A stretch of 64,000 bases of DNA from Euryodendron excelsum (taxonomy: Eukaryota; Streptophyta; Magnoliopsida; Ericales; Pentaphylacaceae): NCBI GenBank assembly GCA_033060915.1, contig CM065394.1:23886001-23950000 (forward strand). The letters are read 5' to 3'. The position numbers were made by a program, and so were the translations under genes. A model generated the notes under the pieces. The model saw nothing but the letters and a program-made list of their open reading frames with translations. It made no database searches and was not told the DNA's origin. Below, piece by piece: positions 24,001 to 34,905 of the stretch (position 1 is its first letter; each line of letters starts with the position of its first letter).

Positions 24001-27000
24001 TACAGCCATATTCACCGTGTTAGTGTTTTTAGTATTGGCATATTCCTTAGACAAAAGCACTTTGATTGTATTTGAGTTTTAGTTGTATTTGGCCTAGCAT
24101 ATGTAATTGCTGTCTAAAGTACAAACTACTGAAGCACGCAGAGGTGAAATTTTGGAAGGCCATATCTACCAGAAGTGCTATCGAGGTCCATAATATATCA
24201 ATTTCACATAACTTTTCAATATCTACGCACTTATGTACAGCAGGCGTTTAACAGCAAGCCTAGGCGTTTGAACGGGAGGCGTTCCAATGGGACTCTCAAG
24301 GGCTCGAACACAATGGCGACAGAACCACTGCGAACTTCGTTTCATGCTTTGTTTGAAACCCTAACTAGTACCAGATTGGACTTGCACCTTGAGGAGGCTT
24401 ATACTATTATAAATAGAGTGCAAAGGGGTTGCTCTTGAAGGGCATTTAGACATCCGTAGATCTTTCACATTGAGAGAATTGTGAGTTTCTATATTCAAAA
24501 AAGCATCTCTGGAGCACTGAGAGAGTTTCTTCTACTTCGAGAAGACATCGTTGGTGGAACTAGATCAGTGCTTGAAGGCATTCAACGATGTTGTGGATTC
24601 AACACTCTATCAAGGGTACTGGGAACCGTATCAACGGATTGATACGTACAAGGAGAGCACACCAGAAGTTCGTGAGGAGCGACATCTAGAAGCGAGAGAT
24701 TCGATAAGGTGGGTAACTATAAGTGTGAACTTGTAATCGTTCTTATAGTGCATTGATTGGCTGGACTAGGTCCCGTGATTTTTTTCCAGTTACGTTTCCA
24801 CGCTAGATATCGTGTGTCCTTTGATTGTTGATTGCTTCCGCGTATTATCTGATTGATATTCTTGGATACACGATTCACCCAAGTACACTTAATTAATCAA
24901 CCCTTAGGTCTTGGCATTCTGGTTAAATCCGTCTTAGGGATAAAATGGTTTTTAAACACCGCATGCTTTCCAAGTCTATCACTGTCATGGTTCCCTTTTT
25001 CAACTTACTATAGATATATCTCTTACTTATTATAAAAGCGGGAGTGTCCTGCTTGTCTCTCGGGTATGTATTTTGTGATTTCCCTTAGTACCCCTTAATC
25101 GTTGCATTTTTACATCATGTCCAGTGGCATTCACATTTCGGACAAAGTTGTCGTTTGGCTGCCTTTCATCTACTCGCAAAGTTAGCCACATAATGCAATC
25201 AAGGAGGTGGATGATATAAGATTATGATACAAGAGTGGTGTCCCATAGAAAAGAAGATGTTGAAATCAAGCCCATATTTTCCCAAAGAATTGTTGCCCCT
25301 AACATAACAATAATTAATAAATATTTGGCAAAATTGTCATGTTATTATCATTTACCTAATGAAGTGAAAATAGTTATTTTTTCTTTTTTTCTTTTTCTGT
25401 GTTAGGAAAACAATAATAAAACTAATAAATATTTGGCAAGAAATTCATTTTTGTTAGGTTGCCTATACAAAAATATGTACAAAAATTTTATTCCCTTTCA
25501 TTTTCATTACTCTTGACAAATTCAGGATCTAAACATAACGTTTATATTTCTAGGGCACTGAACTTGAAAGAGCTTGGCAATGAGCGGTTTAATCAGCAAG
25601 TGAAAACAAATATTAGGAATCGTAGCAGTAGTAGTGGCAAGTTATATAGATAAGGTTTACCAAAAAAAGTTACAAAAATAAGATTGGCAATGGCAAAGGT
25701 CGCAAGAGATCAAATTTGATTGATAGACGATGATAATGGTGAATTTTTCATTCTAAAGAGAGTGTGTATAGTTTTTTCGGGGAGCATTCTTGATAAATTG
25801 AGTCAATATAATAGGACAACTTTGATGGAATGAGGTGGTACTGGTGGTTTTGATGAGAAAATGGATGTTGAGGTTAGAAATTATGCACATATGGCTAAAA
25901 CGGTGTAGTTATAGTGATATAGTGCTAGATAAAGAGGCAATTGTTAGGTTGGGGTGGTTTGGTAGAATTGATCTTGATAGTAGTGTTATATTAAAGAATT
26001 AGCTATAGAATGGGAGGTGGTCTGGCAGTGTCAAAGTTAATTATAAATAACTATGTATTATAGCTAAGTTTCAACAATTAAAAGTGTAATTTACTTATTG
26101 TTGTTTTTGTGCTAATGATATTTGATTATGATAATCTCATTATTTAGAAAAACTATAGTAATGCTAATTGTAGGAGACCTTAGAGGTCGTGGGCGTATAT
26201 TTACCAACTGGCAGCCGGAAAGTCTGACAGCCACTCAGGATTACCAAACCAACCAAGGAGTGAAAGGGAAAAGATCAATAGCAGCTCAAGAGATAGAGAG
26301 AGAGAGAGAGAGAGAGAGCAGTGAACTGGAGAAATAATGATGAGAGTTTGTTATAACTCTCAACGTGTTGATGATCCTCTTGACACTTGATTGAGTATGT
26401 TTGTTGGAGGAGGGGCAAATGCCTTTATATGGGCAATGAATGTGAGGGGAATGAACAACGCGTGGTGCAGTGTCCCTTTCATCCTCATGGGATCAGCACT
26501 GCATTCAAGGTCCGTTGAAGTAGGTGGGACACTTTGGATGTAGAGTTGACCTTTGACATTAAATGCTTTTGTCTCCTCTTAAGTGACGTTGTTGGCGCAT
26601 CTTGGAGGATCTCTCCTCATTATGGCAGGTCAAGGAGATCCCTCTAAGGAGAGGGATTGGCACATTGACGATCCCATGGATCCTAGTCTCTAGACCATAA
26701 ATCCTAATGGTGCCGTAGGGAAGATCATGGCTAGCTAGAGAGTTGCCATGATTTGTTCTTGAGGGTGAATCCTTGGGTTTTGCTCAAGACCTAAGGATCG
26801 GATTTGCTAGAGAACGTTTCATAAGGATCCTTCGAGGTGAGGTGGCCCAAAGGTGATGGAAGATCCTTGAGGCGTAGCACCATCCTCGAGGGTAGGATGG
26901 ACGATCCTTGAGTCTCATTGGTGGAGTCCTCCAAGGGAGATTCCTTAGCGCTAGACCGAGGAAGAGGTCTCAAGTGGTCCCACTCTAGAGGCCACGGAGC

Positions 27001-30000
27001 CATGAAAGACTGACAAAGATAGTGATGTGTCCCGTCATATGGGTTGTGATCCATGTACCTATACTTACATAAAAAGAAAATGGCAACCCAATTTCCCATG
27101 AAATGCATTATTAAACGATCCCATGCTATATTTTTTTTTCATAAGTAAACAAACACAATAAAAAATAAATTTCACGTAAAGCAAGACATGTATGGGTATG
27201 TTGGTATATACATAATACATGTGTGATTGCCTACTATAACATAAATTTGATATATGTACACACAATGGATAAAGTGATGATTATTTACTCCTTGTTTTTT
27301 GTTTTAAATTTTTTGAGCATTCGAGGCATTGGCCATAAAAAATATTTTTTGGTTTTCTTTTTTTTTATGTATTTAATGAAATAATGTGGTCTACACAAAG
27401 CATGTGCCAAACCACTAGTACATATATGACGGAAGAATAGAAAGAAAGACAAAGGCATGATTCTCCAATAACAATTACAAACTATGTAGTTTTGATATTC
27501 ACCATGGTGCAAGTATAAGTTTTGTTATGTGTGCATGTGCTTGAGTCATTTGGTAAAATTATCATAAAAGAAACCAGTTGCTTCCCAATTTTCAGAACAT
27601 TAATTTCCTCAAATTCATGATTGCTCTAGACTTATAAAAAAAATGATTGCTCTACAGCAAAATACTCCCTTTCTTTTGTGAATCAAAAGGAAACTTTCAA
27701 ACACTAGATATCTATTACAAACAATCTACTTAGTTTAACATGACAAATGCCAAACATCTAAACACATCTCAACTAAAGCGACTGCAATAATACTCCTTAT
27801 CATGTTCAGAAAACCTTAATGCATCAATTATGTATACAAGCCCAACAGCATCTATGATGGTATCATGCATGATATACAAACAAAAATATGCACATGAAGT
27901 CCAGAAGTAACATTCACAAGAGTATAATATTCCTCTTGTCAACATCTGTATGGCATATGAACTCAAATATGCATCCATTCATTCACTTACAGATTCTGTG
28001 CCATTTGGATTTCGTACAATCCTCCAGCGGACAATGTTATTGTCCAGGCGAATACGTTTCTTAGATCCAGAGTCATCTGTCACAAAAATATCCTCTTCCA
28101 CATATGTCTTGGGATCAAATGGCTTTGGGTCAATGCCCATTATATTAGAAACTTTAATCATGTTCATCTACAACAGAAGGAAAAAAAAGCATTAAAATTC
28201 CTAAATCAACACATCCAATAAATTGAAGTATCGCCTGGACAATACAAGTGCAAATGAACTCCTCAAACGTGGAAAAATAACACATACTGTTTATGATCGA
28301 ACAACACACAAGTTCTAAATAAGATATAAAGCATATATCAACAGTTAATTTTCATCCAGACAAATTGGAGATGACCAAGCAATGCACAAGTTGAATAGCT
28401 ATGTTTTACATATTGAAGGATTTACACAAAGCATATGCTAAGAAATTGCACGAGCTGCCTCCTCCTCTGACATGAGCTTACTAAACAATAGAGAAAACAC
28501 ATCAAAAAACTATGATCCCAATCTAGTTTCAATTTTTTTTTAAACATCTATAATTTCTTATCAAACATCCTGTGACTAATTTTTTTAAAAAGTAGATATT
28601 ATATCCACCCAAACAAACCAAAAACTCACTGAAAAGATGATTCAATAGTGACCAACTCCTACATACATGCAGCACACACAACTATAGTCTATAGATAGGG
28701 ACGAAGCCAGGATTTCATCTTTGGAGGGGCCAAGAACAGGTCTATAATTAAATTACAATTAAGAACACAAGCTATATTATTATACAAATTTTAAAAAAAT
28801 CCATGTAGTTTTAATTAAGATGAGACAATAAAATACTACCAAAAAAATCATTTTCTACCAAATTTCTAACATATCAATATGGCAACAATATTTCATTGAT
28901 TTCACTATAGCATAATATAGCATATTAATTAGGAAGAGCATGTCATATTGAAAGCTATCATGATGGGTCTTTTGTCTCATTCAACAATATCATCATGTAT
29001 ATAAATTTTGTATGAATTTTCTTATTGTATAGCATTACCCATATAAATTATATAGGGACTAATTAGTGTAGAGTGAGGGCTTTTATTTGTTGCAGGAGGG
29101 CCATTCCAAATCATGTAAAATTTTTGGACTTGAGGTATAATACATATAAAAAGGAGGTTACTTCAAAGTCATGGGGGACCATGGCCACCCTTGGCCCTAG
29201 TGTGGCTTCGTCCATGTCCATGGATGACCCGCTTCAACAAGTCAAATAAAAGACATGAAAGTTCATAAAATCAACAAAAAATAATAGGCATTTTCCAAAA
29301 CCTGAAGCCCTAAAAAATATATAAAATTCTCAAAAGCAAAGAGAAAAATTATCATATTCAACTACAAACCAAGAACTCTCTAGTCTTTACTATCAAGCAC
29401 CATGCCATTCGGGTCCTTCACAAGCATCACTGGATGCAAAAAGGAGCAACTATCCAAAACTAGGATGCAGCGAACATGCATGCTGTGGAACCTCTAAGCA
29501 ACTGCACAATGGAAGTGTCCCTCTACAATCTCTCCAACACAAAGGGATGCAGTTTCAGCTAATCAAGTTATCTAAAGTAAGGGTGTGTTTGATACTCATG
29601 TAAGGGAAATGGAACGGAAGGGAGGGAGAAATGGGAAGGAAAATTTAGGAAAAATTGGGTTCCCTCCTCTGTTTGATTTTCAAAAAAAGAAATAGAAGAA
29701 AAATGAAAACAAAATAACTTTCCACACTATAAAGCAAACAAGGGAAGGGAATAGTCCTTTCCTTTTCTCTTCTCTCCTCAAGTCCTATGCACACCGTAAG
29801 GACTTTGTCTTCAAAAGCCACCCGATGGAAGAAGAAGAAGAAGCAGCAAAAACACACTTATTAGCTTAACAAGTGAATAGGGCCATTTCCCATTAGAACC
29901 AGAGCATCGAGTCTGCCTATTACAAAGGTTTAATATCAAATGACTGCACGCGTGTGATTCGTCAATGGGAAGACTGTAATTTTTCCTCACTCTACATGTA

Positions 30001-33000
30001 ACACAAGCGCGGAGGAAATATACCAAAGCACCAAAAGAGTACAAAAATTCTAGAATAGGCATTCAGAATTTCTTATGGTATTCTAAATTATATCTACCGC
30101 AATGTATGGCCTTTCTAAACTAAAAGGAGCAACTCAAACAGAGCCAACCTTAGACAGGATATGGTTCTAAATTGTCTTCTTTATATTATTCTAACTTGTA
30201 TTATATGAAATTACATCCAGTTACTTAAAAATAAAGAGATAAATAAAAGGAACAACAGAAAAAAAAAAAAAAAAAGAAGAAGCAAAATTTAGGTGTCAAT
30301 CATGTTATAAACCCCCAAGCAGATAATTTTCAATTCTTCTTTTATGATGTGTGAAAATGTGAAATGTACAAACCCAAGCAAAGGAGAATAGGATCCTTTT
30401 TATTTCCAAGTTACCTCGAAAAACTGATTAAATGGGATTACTCCCTAGATGTCTCATGGTGTAGAGTTCTGAAGTTACAAAGTTTTAAGAGGGCTGTCAC
30501 TTCTGTTGGGGAAAATGGGAAACAAGTCCTCTTGCATGATACTTCTACTTGTGGTTTGCTAATTTCTTTGAGAAGCTACATGCTACTAAGGTGCAAGGGT
30601 ACGTGGAGGACAATAGAGATTGGGAATAAATTAGGAGTTTCGACCACACATTCTTTGCCTCTATATCTTGCAGTTGTCTCAAATTAGATGAATTGCTTTT
30701 CCTATTAAGGTATTTGAGGGTTTATTTGTGGTTGCATCGTAGTGTTTGAACTTTTTTTACAAGACTGGTTGCTTGGGAATATTTAAGGATCTAATATAAT
30801 AAATAATAAAATAAGTATAGTACTATAACACCAATTGAACCAATGAACCACCACTTTTACTGGTTTGATGTCAGGTTCAGTTTTGATAACTATGGTCCAA
30901 TCATTTGCCTTCAAAGTTACAACATAAGATATGCACATGAGGTAACTCTGGAACTTAAAAAGGACAAATAATCAAGAAAAGTATTGTTACCAGGAAAAGA
31001 CTGATTATCTTGAACATATATTACATAAAAAAAATAATAATAATAATAACAGTTCCATCTTATGCAGTAACTAAGTCATCTATAAATCAACCCTTAAGTA
31101 CTCTATAAATCAACAAAAATTTATGCATTTAGACACAATTACAGATGCAGATAGGGACAAGAATAAAGATAAACTTTATCTGGATGAGCCGGAGGAGGGC
31201 GGAGTGGAATTTCTAGCTCCAATGGAGGGCCAACTGGTTTCTCCTTAATTTTAGCCTCAATGTTCTCTTCTTCAGACTCATACTGAGCTTCTTCATCAAG
31301 TACCATATCTTCGGGTCTCAGACCCCTCCCATAGCTACCTTCCTCTTCCACAGGGGATCTCTACAAAAAGAAACCAAAATTTTATATTCCCCATGACTGT
31401 AAATATAGCATGGCCAGCAAAAAAGCACAAAAACCCGAGTATTATGTCTTTTTGACACCTGCCACGCACATTTGAATCTTCCTCAACATTATTCTGAACT
31501 GTGTATTCAGCTAGTTCTTCATCATCAGAGTCACCAAATACATCACGGATCTCAGGAGCCGAGTTTGAAATATGAGTCTCATCTTTCTCCTCTCCAGGTG
31601 ATCTACTATAGAAAGTTAAGATATTCATACTCATCAATATCTCTCAATGTAAAGGAATGTACAGCAAGGAATTAGGCCTCCTTGAGGCTCATTGTAGGAA
31701 TGCTGGAACCATGGGAAATCATGCATGGCAGCATGGACAACCTATTGCATACATTATCATCAACAAGAACTAACAACACTAACAATAAATCAGTAAAGAC
31801 TAAAACTAGGCAGCAACAACATCAACAAAAACACTGTTTCCCCTCATTTGGGAATATAGATTAGCATTAAACAACGAACCAACCATCACTGAGCTCTGGA
31901 CTGAAGTACAGTGGTAATTGTTGCACTAAAGAAGCCCTAGAATTGTAAAATTGGTAACACTCAACCAATCTAAAGTAAAGACAAGAAAAAATGTTGCACA
32001 ACTAAACAAGAGTGTCAGGCAAATAAACTTCAGTGTCAAACAAAATAATTTGGGATCAGATGCAGTACAGAGAGCACAACCACAAGTGCATCAAAAATGG
32101 AAGAAGTTGAATGTGGTGGAAGATCCACAACAATACTTGTGAATAGCAAAAGAACAAGGGATGAAGTAGCTAGAAATAAAGGAAGCACCAAAAATTTGTG
32201 TGTCAATAATTCAAATGTGTCTTTTCACACTGAATTTCCCCCACCTACTTGGCATAGAAGTTCAATATTCCAAATGAGAAGCCTAGGCAGAAACCCCTAA
32301 GAAAGAGATCTGTAAAGTGCATACAACTAACTGTCTGATGAGCGTGGAATGTCCACTATGCACCCACAAACACTAGAATGTAGCCCAGGCATGAATCATA
32401 AGTGAAAACAAGAAATAGGGAAAAGAAGGATCAACAAACGTGATCATTCAGCACACTGGACGTATAAGAAGGAACAAGAGGGGAGAGAGAACAAGGAAGA
32501 GAGACAGCCAGGCTGACAGACCAACCGACCTAATAAACTTAAATGGACTATTAAGCAGCAGCAGCAACAGTAACAGGACATGGAAATGAACTAGAAGAAA
32601 AGGCAGTTATATTGAAAATGAAAGAGAGAAGAAAGATAGTTGTGTGCAGAATACCTCAAACTCCTAGCCTGATCAACCTCCTCGTCTTCATTGTCAACAT
32701 AATGGTTTTCCGCAGACCTCTCTGATCCACTTTCAATCACATCTCGTCTCCTACTTGTAACTACTCTTTGACCATACTCTTCCTTTTCATCACTCTCTGT
32801 TTCTTTTCCTTCACTTTCTTCCCTTTGATCAACAACTTCCACTTCTTGAGAACTTTGATCTCGTTCACCCTCACTTTCTCCAGGATCAGGATCTACATCA
32901 TGTAACTCACTTTCACTCTCCACTTCTACTTCCCCTTGACCCTCTACGTCAGCTTCACCTTCACCCTCAGGTTCCAGCCCTACATCCCCTTCATCCTGGA

Positions 33001-33846
33001 CTCAAAGTCATGATGAGAATATAATGCTAGTTACACTGTGATTTAACTTTGAAATTTGATGTCATATGTAAAGTAGAAAGGGAAAATTTTACGGTACATT
33101 CTCTTAACATGTCACATGTATAACATAGGAAACAAAAAAGCCCACAAAAAGACACATGCGTGTACATATCATATTTATAATATTAACCCAAACTCCAAAT
33201 TAAGCCATTACATCGATATTTTATGTGATGCTGTTGCATATTTTACCCCAGCACAGAGGAATATCTAGTCACATGTGCAACCTTGGACGGCATATGCAAT
33301 TGCACAGCACAGTGATATAATGAATAATGGAATATGCAAATACAAGCACTCTCTTCCTTTTTGAGAAGCAACCTTGGATGCCATATGCAATTGCACAGCA
33401 CAGTGATATAATGACTAATGGCTTATGCAAATACAAGCACTCTGTTCCTTTTTTTCTCAAATACTTTTCAAGTCTCCATGGATAACCATGCCACAAGGAG
33501 GAATATTGGATCTTGTCATATGATATCCAGAACCATATCTGAGTTGAATCAGGCTTGAACCAGAAGAAAAGTGTTGGACAGTAGAATGTCCCCAGGTTTG
33601 CCAGATTGCGGTTGTGAAAATGCCACCCACTCATATACAGCCATCCCAGGAGCTGTAAGCTCTGTTTCTGTGCCAACTCTTGGACTATATGCTCAATTTT
33701 GTGAGATGCCCAGATTCTTTAACAGTCTGGCCTCTTTACTTATTTTTGTATTATTATCCCACGTTCCGGAAAATACCTTTGTATTCAATGTTCAAACTTT
33801 GAAGACAAATGACCTAATTTATGAGAATAGAAACTCACTAACATTC

Positions 33847-33901
<55 letters not shown>

Positions 33902-34803
33902 GAATCTGCAGATAAATTTTGTTCCTATTTTACTATGCAAGCTGGTAAAATTGATACAAATCCATTTATCTCATTTGGGTGAATTTGGTTGCATCTTATT
34001 CCTGAACCCCACTGACAAAACTTGAGACCAATTGCATTCCAAATTTAATAGCCAGAGGAAAGGTATATACCATTGATGAAGTTTAATAGAAATGCATAGG
34101 ACCAATATTCTTTATCAGGACTCATCCATCCCTTTGGGAACTAAATCAATTATAAAATGAACAAATGTTTTGAGCATATATGTAATAGTAGAATCTATAG
34201 AAACAAATTTTCCGTTTAAATATATGTATGTATGACTGAGTTTAGTCCGTGAAACTATGGACAAAATAGTTTCTTGAAACCATATTTTTAAATTGTAAAT
34301 ACCAATTACCAAAGTAAAAAAAATATTTGAAATAATTCAATTCAACAATTGAAATTAGCAACCATGCAAAACCATCGGATAAGCGAAAAATAAAAACACA
34401 CCCCAAAGCCTCAGTACTATTCACGCTTTTAACTGATTTCACCATTATTCGGAGAGTTATAAATAAATTATATTGCATTCTTCCACAATCCAAAACCAGC
34501 AACTTCAACTCTGTGAATTGAATTCCAAGCACACAAAAAATAAAAATAAAAAAATTCGGCTTTTCACTTTGTTTGGTTGTCAAATTAAGCTCTTTCTACT
34601 CCGCATTCAAATGAAAATATCTACATTCACGGGTTAATGCCCTAATTCAAACCTGACGGGTAGAATCAACAAATACATACAGAAGCGTAGTCCGGCTGCC
34701 GATTCGATTCGTGCTCTGATTCGACCTCCTCTTCTTCTTCTTCCTCTGACTGATCACCGAACAGGTTTTGCATCATCTGATGCCTCTTCTCTTCGCCCAC
34801 CAT
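14779..34803 (-). CDS. LEO1: LEO1/VIP4, Paf1 complex subunit (11 exons)
   Basis: LEO1 is a nuclear subunit of the Paf1 complex, which travels with RNA polymerase II and promotes histone modification; in Arabidopsis the orthologue VIP4 supports FLC expression. Exons on the minus strand: 34803-34681, 32995-32655, 31605-31470, 31360-31175, 28167-27991, 22616-22485, 16361-16182, 16106-15975, 15746-15636, 15527-15291, 14913-14779. They join in frame to about 629 codons, close to plant orthologues. Residues 20-200 are an acidic Glu/Asp/Ser-rich tail. The LEO1 core, roughly residues 240-430, includes [52 protein letters not shown] and [20 protein letters not shown]. The C terminus is acidic and basic and ends YDSDEE. 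I chose the ATG at 34803 ([17 protein letters not shown]) because it fits the family; an in-frame ATG lies at 34848. Intron 9 uses a GC donor. The intron 3 border is ambiguous by three codons. I see no disabling mutation. Confidence 0.95.
14998..15068 (-). repeat. (G)52 and (T)19 homopolymer junction in LEO1 intron 10
   Basis: The plus strand reads 52 consecutive C (14998-15049) followed directly by 19 A (15050-15068). In the LEO1 pre-mRNA this is a U-rich run followed by 52 G, ending about 85 nt upstream of the acceptor at 14914. So long a G run could form quadruplex structures. The exact length may be inflated by assembly. Confidence 0.9.
15528..15635 (-). other. GC-AG intron 9 of LEO1
   Basis: Exon 9 ends AATGCTAAGAAG and is followed by GCATGT rather than GT. 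Exon 10 begins after GGCCACAG with GGACAGAAAGACATC. Joining at AAG|GGA keeps the LEO1 frame ([12 protein letters not shown]), whereas the nearest GT, four bases on, shifts the frame. GC-AG introns are a known minority class spliced by the major spliceosome. Confidence 0.85.
16795..16930 (-). pseudogene. petG: Plastid petG fragment (nuclear plastid DNA)
   Basis: On the minus strand the translation reads [14 protein letters not shown] followed by a short insertion and LAGSFLTAY, then a frame change. This matches PetG, the 37-residue cytochrome b6f subunit. The start codon reads as Arg and the C terminus is out of frame, so it cannot encode the protein. It lies in an intron of a nuclear gene, so it is best read as an old plastid insertion. 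Confidence 0.85.
17329..17347. repeat. (TA)n microsatellite
   Basis: A TATATA run of about 19 bp in LEO1 intron 6. Confidence 0.8.
17391..17575. mobile_element. Fragment of the GTGTCC-rich element family
   Basis: It begins CTAAGAAGGTGCCGTATC, close to the CTAAAAAGCACCGATACG end of the copy at 19257-20007. It then matches 30-95 of the window (ATGTCCTATTATTTTT ... AGATACTTGGG). The opposite end is not found before unrelated sequence begins, so it is probably truncated. Confidence 0.5.
17748..18092. mobile_element. Possible MITE rich in GTTTCGTTTC/CGGAAACG words
   Basis: The segment opens CAAAATTTCGTTTCG and closes with the roughly inverted GGAAACAAATGAAAATTTTG. It is filled with GTTTCGG and CGGAAACG words in both orientations. 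No matching target duplication was found. This is a structural guess only. Confidence 0.3.
18470..18595 (+). pseudogene. ycf2: Probable plastid ycf2 fragment
   Basis: The plus strand translates as [22 protein letters not shown] around 18505-18570. The acidic EEGEREGAL(D/E)PQ phrase resembles the C-terminal part of plastid Ycf2. Upstream the frame contains stops. It sits among other plastid fragments, which supports the call. Confidence 0.5.
18850..18965 (-). pseudogene. petD: Plastid petD 3' fragment (nuclear plastid DNA)
   Basis: On the minus strand the frame [21 protein letters not shown] matches the conserved C-terminal transmembrane end of PetD (subunit IV of cytochrome b6f), with substitutions. 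Only the last 30 or so codons are present and an in-frame stop lies just upstream. It is a decayed plastid fragment in a nuclear intron. Confidence 0.88.
19080..20170 (-). pseudogene. ycf3: Plastid ycf3 exon 2 with flanking group II intron end, split by a transposon
   Basis: Ycf3 is a TPR protein that assists photosystem I assembly. On the minus strand 20170-20017 begins with a group II intron 3' region (ATCTCATGTACGG word) and continues into [19 protein letters not shown], matching Ycf3 exon 2. The frame is interrupted at 20007-19257 by an inserted element. It resumes at 19256 with [22 protein letters not shown] and [11 protein letters not shown] stop replaces the Arg codon of RALER. The split, the stop and the nuclear context mark it as a dead plastid copy. 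Confidence 0.9.
19257..20007. mobile_element. GTGTCC-rich non-autonomous DNA element inserted in the ycf3 copy
   Basis: A 751-bp element flanked by a perfect 9-bp duplication ATAGTGATC (19248-19256 and 20008-20016). Terminal inverted repeats are imperfect: TATGAAGCATGGATACG at the left against TAAAAAGCACCGATACG from the right. It carries GGACAC words near the left end and GTGTCC words near the right. The 9-bp duplication suggests a Mutator-like MITE. No transposase is present. Because it splits ycf3, it inserted after the plastid DNA arrived. Confidence 0.82.
20417..20488 (+). pseudogene. trnN-GUU: Plastid trnN-GUU pseudogene
   Basis: The 72-nt segment follows plastid tRNA-Asn closely: CCTCAGTAGC at the 5' end, GTGGTAG in the D arm, GATTGGTCGTAGGTTC at the T arm. 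The anticodon position reads ATT instead of GTT, the T loop reads GGTTCAAAACC, and the 3' acceptor strand no longer pairs. It is therefore a decayed copy. Confidence 0.88.
21254..21456 (-). mobile_element. tRNA-derived SINE
   Basis: On the minus strand the element starts CTCAGTGGGGTTGGTTGAGT. It has an A-box-like TGGTTGAGTTGGCAAGG and a B box GGTTCGATTCC about 30 nt apart, and ends in a poly(A) tract (poly-T at 21252-21264). A perfect 16-bp direct repeat AAAAAGTCATTTTCTT flanks it (21238-21253 and 21457-21472), as expected for target-primed integration. It is non-coding and depends on LINE machinery. Confidence 0.9.
21512..21981. mobile_element. AACCGGTT-rich MITE with CATAGTTAT ends
   Basis: A 470-bp element whose ends read CATAGTTAT and ATAACTATG. 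Subterminal ACTGGTTCAACCGG and CGGTTGAACCGG words run inward from both sides. The direct repeat CATGTATC flanks it (21504-21511 and 21982-21989). The interrupted target belongs to a GTGTCC-family element. Superfamily is uncertain; an 8-9 bp duplication fits MULE or hAT. Confidence 0.75.
23799..24905 (+). mobile_element. LTR-like block, possibly a solo copia LTR
   Basis: It starts TGTTGGATTTGGG and carries a TATA-like TATAAATAGAG at 24409. Downstream is sequence of the kind seen in copia R-U5 regions, including GGCTGGACTAGGTCCCGTGATTTTTTTC at 24760-24787. The 3' boundary and a 5-bp duplication could not be fixed, so limits are approximate. Confidence 0.4.
26290..26319. repeat. (GA)n microsatellite
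   Basis: About 15 GA units in LEO1 intron 5. Confidence 0.85.
28696..29216. mobile_element. hAT-like MITE in LEO1 intron 4
   Basis: A 521-bp element with ends TAGGGACGAAGCCA and, inverted from the right, CATGGACGAAGCCA. These are followed inward by GGAGGGGCC on the left and GGCCACCCTTGGCCC on the right. Flanking 8-mers TCTATAGA and TCCATGGA agree at six of eight positions, consistent with a decayed hAT target duplication. Confidence 0.65.
30806..30896. mobile_element. Terminal fragment of the AACCGGTT-type MITE
   Basis: Reads ACCAATTGAACCAATGAACC, then GGTTCAGTTTTGATAACTATG, matching one end of the element at 21512-21981. The other end is missing. Confidence 0.45.
31361..31469 (-). other. 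LEO1 intron 3 with two frame-compatible splice pairs
   Basis: Pair (a) joins AAT|GTGCGT (31470/31469) to TTTTTGTAG|AGATCC (31361/31360). Pair (b) joins GGCAG|GTGTC (31459/31458) to TAGAG|ATCC (31359/31358). Both keep the frame and restore Arg-Ser-Pro; (b) adds three codons. Neither donor is strong. I use (a) because its acceptor is the first AG after the pyrimidine tract. Confidence 0.6.
33277..33455. repeat. 91-bp tandem duplication in LEO1 intron 1
   Basis: Copy 1 starts at 33277 and copy 2 at 33368. Both read GCAACCTTGGA, CATATGCAATTGCACAGC and ACAGTGATATAATGA, then AAATACAAGCACTCT, with only a few differences. This is a recent local duplication of intron sequence. Confidence 0.9.
33849..33898. 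repeat. (CT)n microsatellite in LEO1 intron 1
   Basis: About 25 uninterrupted CT units, in the LEO1 intron between exons 1 and 2. Confidence 0.95.
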
Positions 34804-34905
34804 CTCTGCTTCCCTTTCTCTCTCTAGAAATATCTCTCTACAGATCAAGCTCGGCCAGAATTACTTCTCTGTACTCTTGGAACGCCCTATAAAATTGTAT
34901 AGTGA
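34804..34905 (-). promoter_or_regulatory. LEO1 5' leader and TATA-like site
   Basis: Upstream of the ATG at 34803 the minus strand shows a GAGAGAGAAAGGG purine-rich leader. About 85-100 bases upstream lies a TATA-like TATACAATTTTATAGG (34886-34901). An in-frame ATG at 34848 would add 15 residues. This is a weak call based on motif and distance. Confidence 0.35.

Larger units (their letters stand above)
22617..27990 (-). other. LEO1 intron 5 (5.4 kb)
   Basis: The intron runs from GTAAGT (27990) to CATATGCAG (22617). It contains an LTR-like block at about 23799-24905, a GA microsatellite at 26290-26319, and a G+C-richer block at 26400-27060 that may be an old LTR. The remainder is A+T-rich with no recognised gene. 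Confidence 0.85.
28168..31174 (-). other. LEO1 intron 4 (3.0 kb)
   Basis: The intron runs from the weak donor GTTTAT (31174) to TTGTAG (28168). It contains a hAT-like element (28696-29216) and one end of an AACCGGTT-type MITE (about 30806-30896). The G+C-poor rest shows no gene I recognise, including an unfamiliar 107-codon frame at 30364-30687. Confidence 0.8.

Noticed and set aside
26791..27108. A 105-codon minus-strand frame in LEO1 intron 5
   Set aside because: The G+C-richer block looks like old LTR sequence; the translation has no familiar motif.
29580..29690. GGGTGTGTTTGATACTC start suggesting a further MITE
   Set aside because: Such openings are common in plant MITEs, but no inverted partner or target duplication was found.
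30364..30687. A 107-codon plus-strand frame in LEO1 intron 4
   Set aside because: No recognised domain, no neighbouring exon, and next to a MITE end; chance or old transposon sequence fits better.
33269..33676. A 135-codon minus-strand frame in LEO1 intron 1
   Set aside because: It covers the 91-bp tandem duplication and has no recognised domain or exon borders.
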